Part shown: positions 42,457-50,546 of the stretch, piece after piece
How positions within the stretch are numbered: the first letter of the stretch is position 1
Layout of the letters: every line of letters begins with the position of its first letter
Assembly: GCF_003946045.1 (NCBI RefSeq)
Contig: NZ_RHNW01000002.1
Span: 186,001-250,000 of the forward strand
Length of the DNA: 64,000 bases
Source of the DNA: Levilactobacillus mulengensis
Lineage (GTDB): Bacteria; Bacillota; Bacilli; Lactobacillales; Lactobacillaceae
Direction of reading: 5' to 3'
Made by a program: the position numbers and the translations under genes
Notes under the pieces: model-generated
The model's database searches: none
What the model saw: the letters and a program-made list of their open reading frames with translations, nothing else
What the model was told of the DNA's origin: nothing

Positions 42457-44390
42457 GTATTAAAAATCGGTTCGTCTTCTCACTCATCCTGTCCCTGCCC
42501 TTATTAGTTGAAATGTTTACCGCCCCACTCGGCATCATGTTGCCCGGCGGCGTTTGGACCATGTTCTTCCTCACCACAGCAGTCATGGCCGTTTCGGCGG
42601 GTCCCTTCATCGAAAGTGCCTGGGCCGCCTTCCGTCACCACCACGCCAACATGGATACTCTGGTCGCCATCGGGACGATCACGGCTTACCTGTACAGTTT
42701 CTACGCGATGCTAGCCGGCAAGGACGTCTTCTTTGAAAGTGCCGCCTTCGTGGTTACTCTGATCTTATTGGGCCAGTATTTTGAAGAAAAAATGAAGCAC
42801 TCCGCTTCCGGCGCCGTCAGCAAGTTAGTCGACCTGCAGGCCAAGGACGCCGAGGTCATGCGCGACGGGCAACTGGTCAAGGTTCCTCTGGCCGAAGTCG
42901 CTGTCGGTGACATCATCCGCGTCCGTCCCGGCCAAAAGATTGCCGTCGATGGCGTCATCACCGAAGGCACCTCGACCATCGACGAATCCATGGTCACCGG
43001 TGAAAGCATGCCCGTCACCAAGCAGGCAGGCGACCACGTCATCGGCGCTACCATTAACAGCAACGGGACCTTCATGTTCAAGGCCAGCAAGGTCGGTAAC
43101 GACACCCTGCTTTCCCAAATTGTGGAAATGGTCAAGAAGGCCCAAACCAGCCACGCACCCATTCAAAAGTCCGTGGACAAGGTCGCCGACATCTTTGTGC
43201 CCGCCGTCTTGATTGTGGCCATCGCCACCTTTACCATCTGGTACGTCTTCATTGGCGCCTCCCTGGTCACGGCCATGCTCTTCGCCGTTTCCGTGGTCAT
43301 CATCGCCTGCCCCTGTGCGTTAGGGATTGCGACGCCAACCGCCTTAATGGTGGGAACCGGCCGCAGTGCCAAGATGGGCATCCTAATCAAAAATGGGGAG
43401 GTCCTCGAAGCGGCTAACCACGTTAAGACGGTCGTTTTCGACAAGACCGGGACCATCACTGAAGGTCATCCCCAGGTCACGGACATTGTCGGCGACGAAA
43501 CCACGGTCTTACGGGTAGCTGCTAACCTTGAAGTTTCCTCAGAACATCCCCTGGCCGCCGCCATCTTGGACAAGGCCAAGGCTGAAAACGTTGACGTCAC
43601 CGCTGCCGAAAACTTCCAAGCCATCGAAGGCAAAGGGGTTCAGGCCACAGTTGACGGGCAACCAGCCTTTATTGGGAACGATAAATTGATTGCCGATTAC
43701 AAGTTAGACGCGACCCTGAGTGACCGCATGGCCCAGCTACAAGGTGAAGCCAAAACTGTCGTCCTCGTGGGCATCGCCGACCGGATCATTGGGTTGATTG
43801 CCATTCAAGACGCGCCTAAGGTCAGTTCCGCTGGTGCCATGGCTGCACTCAAGGCACGCGGGTTACGGACGGTCATGTTGACCGGGGATAACCAACGGGT
43901 CGCCGAGGCCATTGCGGCCGAAGTGGGCATCGACACGGTCATCGCCGACGTGCTTCCCGGCGACAAGGCCGACCACGTCAAGCAACTCCAGGCCGCGGGG
44001 CCGGTGGCCTTCGTCGGTGATGGAATCAACGACGCGCCCGCCCTAACCACGGCCGACGTCGGCATCGCCATGGGTTCCGGGACCGACATCGCCATCGAAT
44101 CCGGTGGCATCGTCCTGGTCAAGAATGACCTGATGGACGTGGTCCGGGCCCTCGAACTCAGCAAGAAGACCTTTAACCGGATCAAGTTGAACCTGTTCTG
44201 GGCCTTCATCTACAACACGTTGGGCATTCCTGTTGCCGCTGGCGTATTCGCCGTCTTCGGCCTGGCTTTGAATCCTGAAATCGCCGGTCTGGGCATGGCC
44301 TTAAGTTCCCTGTCCGTGGTTGCCAGTTCCCTGTTGTTGAACAAGTCAAAATTAACGTCAACGCCGGCGACCGACGCCCACGTTGCCTAA
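42453..44390 (+). CDS. copB: Copper-exporting P1B-type ATPase
   Basis: A 645-residue ATPase without an N-terminal metal-binding (CxxC) domain. TGES in [12 protein letters not shown], the CPC ion motif in IIACPCALG (~286-288), phosphorylation site DKTGTITEG (~330), HP motif in [10 protein letters not shown] and [11 protein letters not shown] are intact. Missing N-terminal ferredoxin-like domains are compensated by the two cupredoxin-like proteins encoded upstream. It is in the CopY-regulated operon. The exact ion (Cu+ expected) is inferred from CPC and context. Confidence 0.93.
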   Translation: MSIKNRFVFSLILSLPLLVEMFTAPLGIMLPGGVWTMFFLTTAVMAVSAGPFIESAWAAFRHHHANMDTLVAIGTITAYLYSFYAMLAGKDVFFESAAFVVTLILLGQYFEEKMKHSASGAVSKLVDLQAKDAEVMRDGQLVKVPLAEVAVGDIIRVRPGQKIAVDGVITEGTSTIDESMVTGESMPVTKQAGDHVIGATINSNGTFMFKASKVGNDTLLSQIVEMVKKAQTSHAPIQKSVDKVADIFVPAVLIVAIATFTIWYVFIGASLVTAMLFAVSVVIIACPCALGIATPTALMVGTGRSAKMGILIKNGEVLEAANHVKTVVFDKTGTITEGHPQVTDIVGDETTVLRVAANLEVSSEHPLAAAILDKAKAENVDVTAAENFQAIEGKGVQATVDGQPAFIGNDKLIADYKLDATLSDRMAQLQGEAKTVVLVGIADRIIGLIAIQDAPKVSSAGAMAALKARGLRTVMLTGDNQRVAEAIAAEVGIDTVIADVLPGDKADHVKQLQAAGPVAFVGDGINDAPALTTADVGIAMGSGTDIAIESGGIVLVKNDLMDVVRALELSKKTFNRIKLNLFWAFIYNTLGIPVAAGVFAVFGLALNPEIAGLGMALSSLSVVASSLLLNKSKLTSTPATDAHVA

Positions 44391-44406
44391 ACCGGAGGAA
44401 TCTCTC

Positions 44407-44511
44407 ATGGATGAAAAATTTTGGAGCAAAAGCACGCGGTTGACCGCCATCGCCGCCATTGTCTACCTCATCGTAGCCACGGGCGTTGGCATGTTGATTA
44501 CGAATCACTAA
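44407..44511 (+). CDS. 34-residue single-helix membrane peptide of the copper operon
   Basis: An ORF too short for usual gene callers: ATG at 44407 with GGAGGA 8 nt upstream, 16 nt after the ATPase stop, and a terminator 14 nt after its own stop. The peptide starts MDEKFWSKSTRL, continues with a ~19-residue hydrophobic helix (TAIAAIVYLIVATGVGMLI) and ends TNH. Charge distribution predicts the N-terminus inside. It may be a small regulatory partner of the ATPase. Confidence 0.75.
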   Translation: MDEKFWSKSTRLTAIAAIVYLIVATGVGMLITNH

Positions 44512-44524
44512 TTTTAGCCAAATG

Positions 44525-44572
44525 AAAACCGTTGCCATCGGCGCCTGCGAGCGTTGGTAGCAACGGCTTTTT
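44525..44572. terminator. Bidirectional terminator
   Basis: CCGTTGC (44529-44535) pairs with GCAACGG (44560-44566), with A- and T-rich flanks, between the copper operon and gpx. Confidence 0.85.
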
Positions 44573-44574
44573 GA

Positions 44575-45045
44575 TTACCTTTGAAGAGCTGTAAGAATAT
44601 CGGGTTCCACCTTCTCAGGCGTGGTAATTGGCGCGTAGCGGTCGATCAGCTGACCATCGCGACCAATCAGAAACTTGGTGAAATTCCACTTGATCCGGCC
44701 GTGACCCGCGGTGGCCTTGAGATAGGTAAACAGTGGGTCCTCGTCATCCCCGTTGACCGCAATCTTTTTGGTCATGGGAAAGGTGACCCCGTAATGCATC
44801 TGGCAAAAGTCGCTGGTGGCGGCGTCGGTCGCTAACTCCTGGTGAAATTGGTTGGATGGCAGGCCCAAAACTTCGAAGCCCTGCTCACGATACTTGCGGT
44901 AAAGCGCCTCAATACCTTCTAACTGGGGCGCGAGGCCACACTTACTGGCAGTATTCACGATCAACAGCACCTTGCCCTGATAGTCCTTGAAGTCAATGGT
45001 TCTGCCACTCATTTCCGTTTCGGTAAACTCATAAATCGTCGCCAT
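44575..45045 (-). CDS. gpx: Glutathione peroxidase family protein
   Basis: A 156-residue thioredoxin-fold peroxidase: active Cys in NTASKCGLAPQ, Gln in LPSNQF and Trp/Asn in IKWNFTKFLI. The second (resolving) Cys is in TSDFCQMHYGV, which indicates the thioredoxin-dependent, Cys-based type. It reduces hydrogen or lipid peroxides in the cytoplasm. It is monocistronic, convergent with the copper operon; copper stress and peroxide stress are linked, but co-regulation is not shown here. Confidence 0.93.
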   Translation of the reverse strand: MATIYEFTETEMSGRTIDFKDYQGKVLLIVNTASKCGLAPQLEGIEALYRKYREQGFEVLGLPSNQFHQELATDAATSDFCQMHYGVTFPMTKKIAVNGDDEDPLFTYLKATAGHGRIKWNFTKFLIGRDGQLIDRYAPITTPEKVEPDILTALQR

Positions 45046-45160
45046 AGAACCGCATCCCTTCTGATTGTGTGCTTAATGTTTAGCTTCTAAACCAGTTGTG
45101 TACAAATCAATTATACATTATCAGGTTTGCATTAGCTCGCAATCCACTGGGCGTCCGACT

Positions 45161-45880
45161 CTAGTCTTTGTCATAGATCGCCCGTAGGCTGGCCAAATCT
45201 GCCGTGGACAGCTGCGTCTTGCCATGATCCAACGGCGTCATGACGGAAGACTTGTCCGAACTGTGGTCCAGGCCCAGCGCGTGCCCCAACTCATGAATGG
45301 CAACAGAACGCTTGAAAGCATGCGGATAGGTGGCGTTGAGCTTGGCCGTGGCCGTGTTGGTCGTCAAGATGCCCCGCCAACTGATGCGCTGCGTAATCTG
45401 CGGGCCCCCGTGGCCGTACTCGATGATGGTCTGACCCTTAGGCTCGCGTTTATGATAGGTGCCAAAGGTGATCTGGTTGGTCTTGGAACTTCCGGTGCCC
45501 GCCACCAGCTGAACGATGCCGGTCTGATTATAGACGTCGACGGCGTAGGCAAAGACCTCGCGCACTTTCTCCGGCGTGTTCTTGGCAAAACGATAGTAGT
45601 ATTTCTTCTGGAGTAAGAGTCCCTGCATGGCCTCCTCCACCGGCGTCTCGTCCGCACCGGTCTGGGTGGTGGCATCACTGGTGTTGCGCAGGATATAGCC
45701 ACTCGCCCGATAATTTCCGGACTGACTCTGACTCGCGGCCGACTGGGCCTTGCCCGTCAGCGTGGCCACGATTGCCGCACGGTAATAGGTAAACTGGGTC
45801 GACAGCGGCTGCCAATTGACAGCGATAAACACACCGATTCCCAAAACAATGGCAAGTAACAAACGTCTAACAATTTTCAC
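45161..45880 (-). CDS. Membrane-anchored matrixin-like zinc metalloprotease
   Basis: A 239-residue protein starting at GTG (GGGAAG 8 nt before). An N-terminal membrane segment (LLLAIVLGIGVFIAV) anchors an outside domain with the metzincin motif HELGHALGLDH (~194-204) and the Met-turn SVMTPLD after it. This fits family M10 (matrixin-like) peptidases known from lactobacilli. Substrates are unknown. No pro-domain with a cysteine switch is seen. It is monocistronic. Confidence 0.88.
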   Translation of the reverse strand: MKIVRRLLLAIVLGIGVFIAVNWQPLSTQFTYYRAAIVATLTGKAQSAASQSQSGNYRASGYILRNTSDATTQTGADETPVEEAMQGLLLQKKYYYRFAKNTPEKVREVFAYAVDVYNQTGIVQLVAGTGSSKTNQITFGTYHKREPKGQTIIEYGHGGPQITQRISWRGILTTNTATAKLNATYPHAFKRSVAIHELGHALGLDHSSDKSSVMTPLDHGKTQLSTADLASLRAIYDKD

Positions 45881-46003
45881 AGCGCAATCTTCCCTTCGAC
45901 TCTCTTCTGCCCCGACAATGTTTCCAATTAAGTTGATTCTAGGCTATCTAGTTGTGGGGCGCAACTAGATTGACCTCATAATTTCTGGCCACACCGATTG
46001 GGC

Positions 46004-46030
46004 GAAAAAAGCCCGCCGGAAGCGGACTTT
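46004..46030 (-). terminator. Terminator
   Basis: AAAGCCCGC (46008-46016) pairs with GCGGACTTT (46022-46030) with one mismatch; T-run on the minus strand. Confidence 0.8.
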
Positions 46031-46037
46031 TAGTGAT

Positions 46038-46490
46038 TTATTTATAGTAAACGTGACCGTAAGTGGGGTGCTTAATCGGTGAGGTTTCAACACTTTCACC
46101 GGTTTGCTTGTAGCCGTACCACTGAGCCTTGTAAGACTTGTGCTTGCGGTTGGTCTTGCTGACTTTGAACTTGTAATAATTCACCAGTTTGCCATGGGTC
46201 CAGCCCATTTCGTGCCCCTTGAGGTAGTAAACGTGACTACCCTTCTTGTGTTGGTAAGTCATGTTCTTATTCGTGACAAATGGCAGTAACAAGGCATTGG
46301 ACTTGATTGTAAACCAAGGGTAATAGTCTAAAGTCTTATCTTTCTTCGGATCAACCCACTTGCCCCGCAAAACCTTCGGCGTCCCCTTGTGCCAGGTTGC
46401 GGCATTGGCGGATTGGGTGGTGCTGGCGCCAATAGCTAAACCAGCAACAACGGCTAAAGCAGTGGTTCCTACTTTCAACATGTTCTTCAT
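46038..46490 (-). CDS. Small secreted basic protein
   Basis: A 150-residue protein with a clear signal peptide (GTTALAVVAGLAIGA, cleavage near ANA-AT). The mature ~120 residues are rich in Lys, Tyr, Trp and His (e.g. KNMTYQHKKGSHVYYLKGHEMGW), similar in composition to small wall-associated proteins of lactobacilli. I do not recognise a family. No anchor motif is present, so binding to the negatively charged wall by charge is likely. Confidence 0.75.
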   Translation of the reverse strand: MKNMLKVGTTALAVVAGLAIGASTTQSANAATWHKGTPKVLRGKWVDPKKDKTLDYYPWFTIKSNALLLPFVTNKNMTYQHKKGSHVYYLKGHEMGWTHGKLVNYYKFKVSKTNRKHKSYKAQWYGYKQTGESVETSPIKHPTYGHVYYK

Positions 46491-46614
46491 GAAGAACCCT
46501 CCCAGAGTGAATTATTTGCTCTTACAAGGTTAATCATACATCAGTAAAACCAAATTGAACTTAAGTAATTTCGGGGCAAATCTTTTCGGTGAATTTAGAT
46601 ACTGCTTTAAGAAA

Positions 46615-46750
46615 ATAAAAACGGCTGGATTTTAGTCCAACCACTTTTTGAGTAATATTCTAAATTTACGTCCTGTTACTCTCAGAGACAACCGTTCAAG
46701 TGAGCAAAATTTTAAGTTAACGTCCCGTTGCCCTCGGAGATTCTCGTACA
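46615..46750 (-). ncRNA. Candidate small RNA with two internal repeats
   Basis: On the minus strand a possible promoter (TTTACG, 16 nt, TATATT at ~46763-46758) precedes ~135 nt that end in the terminator GGTTGGA/TCCAGCC (46642-46623) with TTTTT. Inside, two ~28-nt related segments (46713-46740 and 46661-46688, about 6-7 differences) are 52 nt apart, not a multiple of three. The overlapping 63-codon frame at 46632-46823 lacks a ribosome binding site. Confidence 0.4.
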
Positions 46751-46836
46751 CCAATAATATACCCTGACCCAGCAAAACGTAAATTTTATCTGCCTCACTA
46801 CAACACATAATGTTTCGAATCAAACCAAAAGTCGAC

Positions 46837-48300
46837 TTAAACTAAGGCCAACACCGTAAAGTTAATCACAAACAGAATCGATACGATCCAGATCAACGGA
46901 TGAACGTCCTTAGCCTTCCCCAAGACCACCTTGACGATGCAGTAGAAAATGAAACCAGCCGCAATCCCATAGGTAATGTTGTAGGCAAAGGCCATGACAA
47001 ATGTGGTCATGAAGGCTGGAATCGCCTCGTTTAAATCGTGCCACGGAATCTTGCTGAGGGAACTCATCATCATGATTCCCACTAGGATCAGTGATGGCGC
47101 AATGGCCGCCGTCGGAATGATCGATAGTAACGGTGAAGCCAGAGAGCTGGCCAAGAAGAGCACGGCCACCACAACACTGGTTAACCCTGTCCGGCCACCG
47201 GCCCCAATCCCCGCGGAGCTTTCCACGTAGGTCGTCAGGTTAGACGTCCCAAAGATGGAGCCAACGCCGGTCGCAATCGAATCGGCAAATAACGCCTTAT
47301 CCAGCTTGGATTTAAACCCGGGTTGGCTTTCCAGCTCAAGTTCCCGTTTGCCGGAGAAAATCCCGGTTTGCCGGCCCGTCCCAATGAAGGTCCCCAGGGA
47401 ATCGAAGGTGTCAGACAAACTGAAGGAAAGAATTGTCATCAGAACCAGGATAACGCGATTGTGTTCCGCAAATAATGACCCCATCCCCTCGTGAGAAAAG
47501 GCCGCCAGGAAGGTCGTGCCCAGCTGATGGACCGACGCACCAAATGAAAAGCCACTGGCTAAATGCAGGTTGGTGACCCCCATGGGAATCCCAATAATGG
47601 TCGTCGTTAGGATTCCAATCAGGAGGGCGCCCGGCACCTTGCGAACCTTAAAGATGACCGTAATCACCAAGCCAATCAAGGCCAGCACTAATGACGGTGA
47701 GTTAAAAACTTGGAGCGCTGGCACAATGCCACCACCCGTGACGACTGAACCGATACCCTGGCCAAACGCCTTTTGCGTGGCATCAAAGGCCTTGCCGTTG
47801 ATTGACACGATGTTGCTGGCATCACTGGTAAATTGGAGAAAGTTCGCGTTTTTCAGCCCCACGTAGGCGATGAACGCCCCAATTCCCCCGCTGATAGCTA
47901 GTTGAAGGTTAATCGGAATCGCTGAGATCAGCATTTTCCGAATCTTGGTAGCGGTAATAATGATATTGATAATGCCACAGAAGAAAACCAAGGCCAACGC
48001 CTGCTGCCAGCTAAAGCCCAGCCCCATAACCACGGTGTAGGTGAAGAAGGCATTCAGCCCCATCCCAGGTGCCAGCGCATAGGGCACGTTGGCAAAAAGC
48101 CCCATGACCAAGGTCCCGACGACGGACGCGATAATTGTGGCGAGAAAGACCGCTTGTTGCGGCATCCCCGTTTGCCCCAAGATGGTTGGATTCACAAATA
48201 AGATATAGGACATGGCAAAGAAAGTCGTGACGCCAGCTGCAACTTCGGTACCGACAGTTGTTCCCGATTCCTTAAGTTTAAAGAATTTATCCACAATCAA
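46837..48300 (-). CDS. Purine permease, AzgA/NCS2 family
   Basis: A 487-residue permease with ~12-14 helices. Motifs typical of the adenine/guanine/hypoxanthine (AzgA/PbuG) branch are TFFAMSYILFVNP, PYALAPGMGLNAFF, SLSDTFDSLGTFIGTG and YVESSAGIGAGGRTGLTSV. It imports nucleobases with protons. AGGAGG precedes the ATG, and a PurR-like box stands just upstream, which agrees with purine control. Confidence 0.92.
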   Translation of the reverse strand: MIVDKFFKLKESGTTVGTEVAAGVTTFFAMSYILFVNPTILGQTGMPQQAVFLATIIASVVGTLVMGLFANVPYALAPGMGLNAFFTYTVVMGLGFSWQQALALVFFCGIINIIITATKIRKMLISAIPINLQLAISGGIGAFIAYVGLKNANFLQFTSDASNIVSINGKAFDATQKAFGQGIGSVVTGGGIVPALQVFNSPSLVLALIGLVITVIFKVRKVPGALLIGILTTTIIGIPMGVTNLHLASGFSFGASVHQLGTTFLAAFSHEGMGSLFAEHNRVILVLMTILSFSLSDTFDSLGTFIGTGRQTGIFSGKRELELESQPGFKSKLDKALFADSIATGVGSIFGTSNLTTYVESSAGIGAGGRTGLTSVVVAVLFLASSLASPLLSIIPTAAIAPSLILVGIMMMSSLSKIPWHDLNEAIPAFMTTFVMAFAYNITYGIAAGFIFYCIVKVVLGKAKDVHPLIWIVSILFVINFTVLALV

Positions 48301-48310
48301 TTCCTCCTAG

Positions 48311-48324
48311 AAAATCCGAACATT
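48311..48324. promoter_or_regulatory. PurBox-like site upstream of the purine permease
   Basis: AAAATCCGAACATT contains the CCGAACAWT core of the Gram-positive PurR box with the A-rich 5' part. It lies 11-24 nt upstream of the start codon. A second, inverted box is not clear. Confidence 0.55.
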
Positions 48325-48520
48325 AAAATAATTATAATCAATAAATGTTAGCTATTACATTCATGACTATACCAGATTCAGGCCGAAAAAGATAGACAAA
48401 TATAATTTAACGAACTTTGACTGATTCATCATCAACTGATTATATTCTAATCATCACACTCCGTCGTCCCCAGTCGCCCGCTAGTGTTGGCACGTTCACT
48501 TAATTATTCCGAGAAAACAA

Positions 48521-48552
48521 AAAGGCTAACAATCGTCCTGATTGCTAGTCCC
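48521..48552 (-). terminator. Terminator of the 60-residue gene
   Basis: GGCTAACAATC pairs with GATTGCTAGTC (mismatches near the base), with TTTTT on the minus strand. Confidence 0.7.
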
Positions 48553-48562
48553 ATTTACGCCG

Positions 48563-48745
48563 TCACCGCACGCTATGCTCTGCGTCCTGTCGTAGTTTTT
48601 GTAAATCACGGTCACTGACCCGCAGCTTGACCTCCCCGGTAGCCAAATCAACGTCGGCCACCACGTCAACCGCCTTTGGCGCGACACTCTCCCGTTTGAG
48701 TTTCAAGGGGCCAGTGAACGCCACAGTTGCCAATCTTTTCTGCAA
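48563..48745 (-). CDS. 60-residue hypothetical protein, TTG start
   Basis: A small gene read from TTG at 48745 with an excellent ribosome binding site (GGAGG, 9 nt). The product (QKRLATVAFTGPLKLKRESV ... DLATGEVKLRVSDRDLQKLR) is soluble, charged and probably beta-rich. I do not recognise its family. The longer frame open to 48874 has no ribosome binding site and overlaps the upstream exporter's terminator. It is monocistronic. Confidence 0.65.
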   Translation of the reverse strand: MQKRLATVAFTGPLKLKRESVAPKAVDVVADVDLATGEVKLRVSDRDLQKLRQDAEHSVR

Positions 48746-48834
48746 ATTGCTACGCCTCCTTCCTAAACTTCGGCACCAGTATAGCACCGGTATACCGCGG
48801 TTTCTGGGCAGACGTCTTACAAATTTGCTTATAA

Positions 48835-48877
48835 AAAGGGCCCCGCACCGGTCGCCAGACCAGCCGCGGGACACCCT
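48835..48877 (-). terminator. Terminator of the MFS exporter
   Basis: GGGCCCCGC pairs with GCGGGACACCC (with a bulge), followed by T5 on the minus strand. Confidence 0.75.
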
Positions 48878-48879
48878 AT

Positions 48880-50076
48880 TTACTCTTCTTGCACAGAAAC
48901 TCGTGACGACCGCTGGACCAGGCCAACGAACCCGACCAGCATGCCACTACATAGTCCCAACACGTACCACGGCAGCGTTTCAACGGCCCCATTGTGGAGC
49001 CAACTCATACCATAGGTCAAGGCGCTGACCACTAAATAGTAGCCGAGACTGAACCAGCCACTGGCACTGCCCATCACGGCCTCGTAACCCACCAGCGCGC
49101 GGTTCAAGGCATTGGGGAGGGTCACGTTGAGGCCGAGAAAAGTGAGAAATACAAATGCTAATAAGAGTCCCGCGTGGTCCAAGTAAGCGGCACCCACTAG
49201 CCCCGCACTAGCAATCACACTAAACAGCAAGCCACCCAGAGCCACCTGTTCCGGCGTTGCCCAGTTCAGTAGCCAGTTGACCAGCACGGCGCCAAGTAGA
49301 CTGGCACCGGCCAGGATCAATCCCAGCCAACCGTATTGCACGGCGGAATAGCCAAAACGGCTGATAAAGATGAATGGTGCTTCGGCATAGTAACTGAACA
49401 ATACGCCATTAATACCACCGATTAATAAACCATAACCCCAAACGACCGGGTCTGTTAGCAAGCGGCGCAACAGGACCATTTGATTGACCCGTTTGACCTT
49501 TGTCGTCATCGGTTGTGTTTCGGGCAAACAAGCCCCGGCATACAACCCAACGGCCACGGCCATCGCGACCAGCGTGCCAAAGACGCTACGGTAGCCAAAG
49601 TAAGTCTGCATGATTCCCCCAATTAAGGGACCCAGCGCGGGGGCTAACGCCATGGCGGCACTGGTACGGGCAAAGACTTTGGCCCCGGTCAGCCCACTGA
49701 AGCTCTCGCGCATGATGGTCTGGGTCACCACAGACCCGGCACTGGCGCCAAACGCCTGAACTAGCCGGCTGCCAATCAGCCACCCGAAAGTCGGACTAAG
49801 CGTCAGTCCCAGGTTCCCCGCCAGGTAGACGGCAATCCCCGCCAGCATGGCTGGACGCCGCCCCCATTTGTCAGCCAGTTGGCCCCAAATCAGGACGCCA
49901 ACGGCAAAGGCGACGAAGTACGTGCTCATGGTTAACTGTGCCCGGTTGGCACTCACGCTAAAGGCACTCTGTAGCTGTGGCAACACCGGGGTGAAAATAG
50001 ATTCGCTGATCTGGGGAAACCCTACCAGCGCAATGATCAATCTCAAGGAAGGGACTGTTTGACGGACGTTTTTCAA
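48880..50076 (-). CDS. MFS drug exporter, DHA1 (Bcr/CflA-like)
   Basis: A 398-residue 12-helix exporter from a TTG start with AGGAG 7 nt upstream. MFS motif A is GQLADKWGRRPAML, and the antiporter motif C region is ALAPALGPLIGGIMQ. N-terminal IFTPVLPQLQ fits the Bcr/CflA/MdfA group. A 21-codon ORF with its own ribosome binding site precedes it by 19 nt in the same transcript, which suggests translation-based induction. Likely substrates are antibiotics or other amphiphilic compounds. Confidence 0.87.
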   Translation of the reverse strand: MKNVRQTVPSLRLIIALVGFPQISESIFTPVLPQLQSAFSVSANRAQLTMSTYFVAFAVGVLIWGQLADKWGRRPAMLAGIAVYLAGNLGLTLSPTFGWLIGSRLVQAFGASAGSVVTQTIMRESFSGLTGAKVFARTSAAMALAPALGPLIGGIMQTYFGYRSVFGTLVAMAVAVGLYAGACLPETQPMTTKVKRVNQMVLLRRLLTDPVVWGYGLLIGGINGVLFSYYAEAPFIFISRFGYSAVQYGWLGLILAGASLLGAVLVNWLLNWATPEQVALGGLLFSVIASAGLVGAAYLDHAGLLLAFVFLTFLGLNVTLPNALNRALVGYEAVMGSASGWFSLGYYLVVSALTYGMSWLHNGAVETLPWYVLGLCSGMLVGFVGLVQRSSRVSVQEE

Positions 50077-50095
50077 GATTTTTCTCCTTTTAAAG

Positions 50096-50161
50096 TTAAT
50101 CTAGGGAAAAACGTCCTTGTCCGTTTGCGGGGGCACACGCCATTAATTTATCAATACTCAT
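50096..50161 (-). CDS. Leader peptide of the MFS exporter
   Basis: ATG at 50161 to TAA at 50096-50098 encodes 21 residues (MSIDKLMACAPANGQGRFSLD). GAGGGG lies ~10 nt before the ATG. The exporter's ribosome binding site begins ~7 nt after the leader stop. Nucleotides early in the transcript (TAGGGAAA, ~50194-50187) can pair with TTTCCCTA at the leader's end, so stalling could change the fold around the exporter start. The regulatory role is inferred. Confidence 0.55.
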   Translation of the reverse strand: MSIDKLMACAPANGQGRFSLD

Positions 50162-50194
50162 GGGTTGTCACCCCTCTCTGTTGAATGTTTCCCT

Positions 50195-50223
50195 ACTTTA
50201 CGGGATTCCGGGGGTTCTGTCAA
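50195..50223 (-). promoter_or_regulatory. Promoter of the leader-exporter transcript
   Basis: TTGACA (50223-50218), 17-nt spacer, TAAAGT (50200-50195) on the minus strand, giving a ~100-nt leader. Confidence 0.65.
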
Positions 50224-50253
50224 GGCGTGTAGATATCCAGACGCATTGACAAA

Positions 50254-50286
50254 TAAAAAAGAGGTCGCAGCATCGGCCACAACCTC
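50254..50286 (-). terminator. Terminator of the HAD-gene transcript
   Basis: GAGGT (50261) pairs with ACCTC (50286) with further imperfect pairs inside; T6 follows on the minus strand. It lies ~260 nt after the HAD stop, so structured element copy 4 is in that 3'-UTR. Confidence 0.75.
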
Positions 50287-50364
50287 GTTAACAATTTAAA
50301 TTTAAGTGAACAACATCACCCACCAGCAACGACTGACGAAGGAATTAAACCAGTGTCAGCCGCA

Positions 50365-50529
50365 GGGCTAGTGAAAATGGGCTCAGCCGTGGGAGTTGCC
50401 TTAGCGGGTTTCCCGCTTAGGCAACTGATATCTTTTAGACGCGTTTCTCAGCGGCTCAAAGTAAGCACGGAGACCGCTCTATGGCTCCGAGCGTGCGCCC
50501 ACAGCGTCACGGCCCATTTTCACCAGCCC
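50365..50529 (-). ncRNA. Structured 3'-UTR element, copy 4
   Basis: Outermost stem GGGCTAGTGAAAATGGGC / GCCCATTTTCACCAGCCC (ends 50365 and 50529), then CCGTG/CACGG and GTGGG/CCCAC. Hairpin A: GTTGCCT-T-AGCGGG / CCCGCT-T-AGGCAAC (50395-50425). Hairpin B: CTTTTAGACGC / GCGGCTCAAAG (50432-50461). Hairpin C: GCACG/CGTGC around GGAG..CTCC. It has the same layout as copy 3 and a related outermost stem, but little identity elsewhere. It begins ~18 nt after the HAD stop on the minus strand. Confidence 0.65.
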
Positions 50530-50546
50530 GAAGGCGAGCCCAAAGA

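Noticed and set aside
46632-46823. 63-codon minus-strand frame
   Set aside because: No ribosome binding site. The internal repeat period (52 nt) is not a multiple of three, which fits RNA-level structure better than coding.
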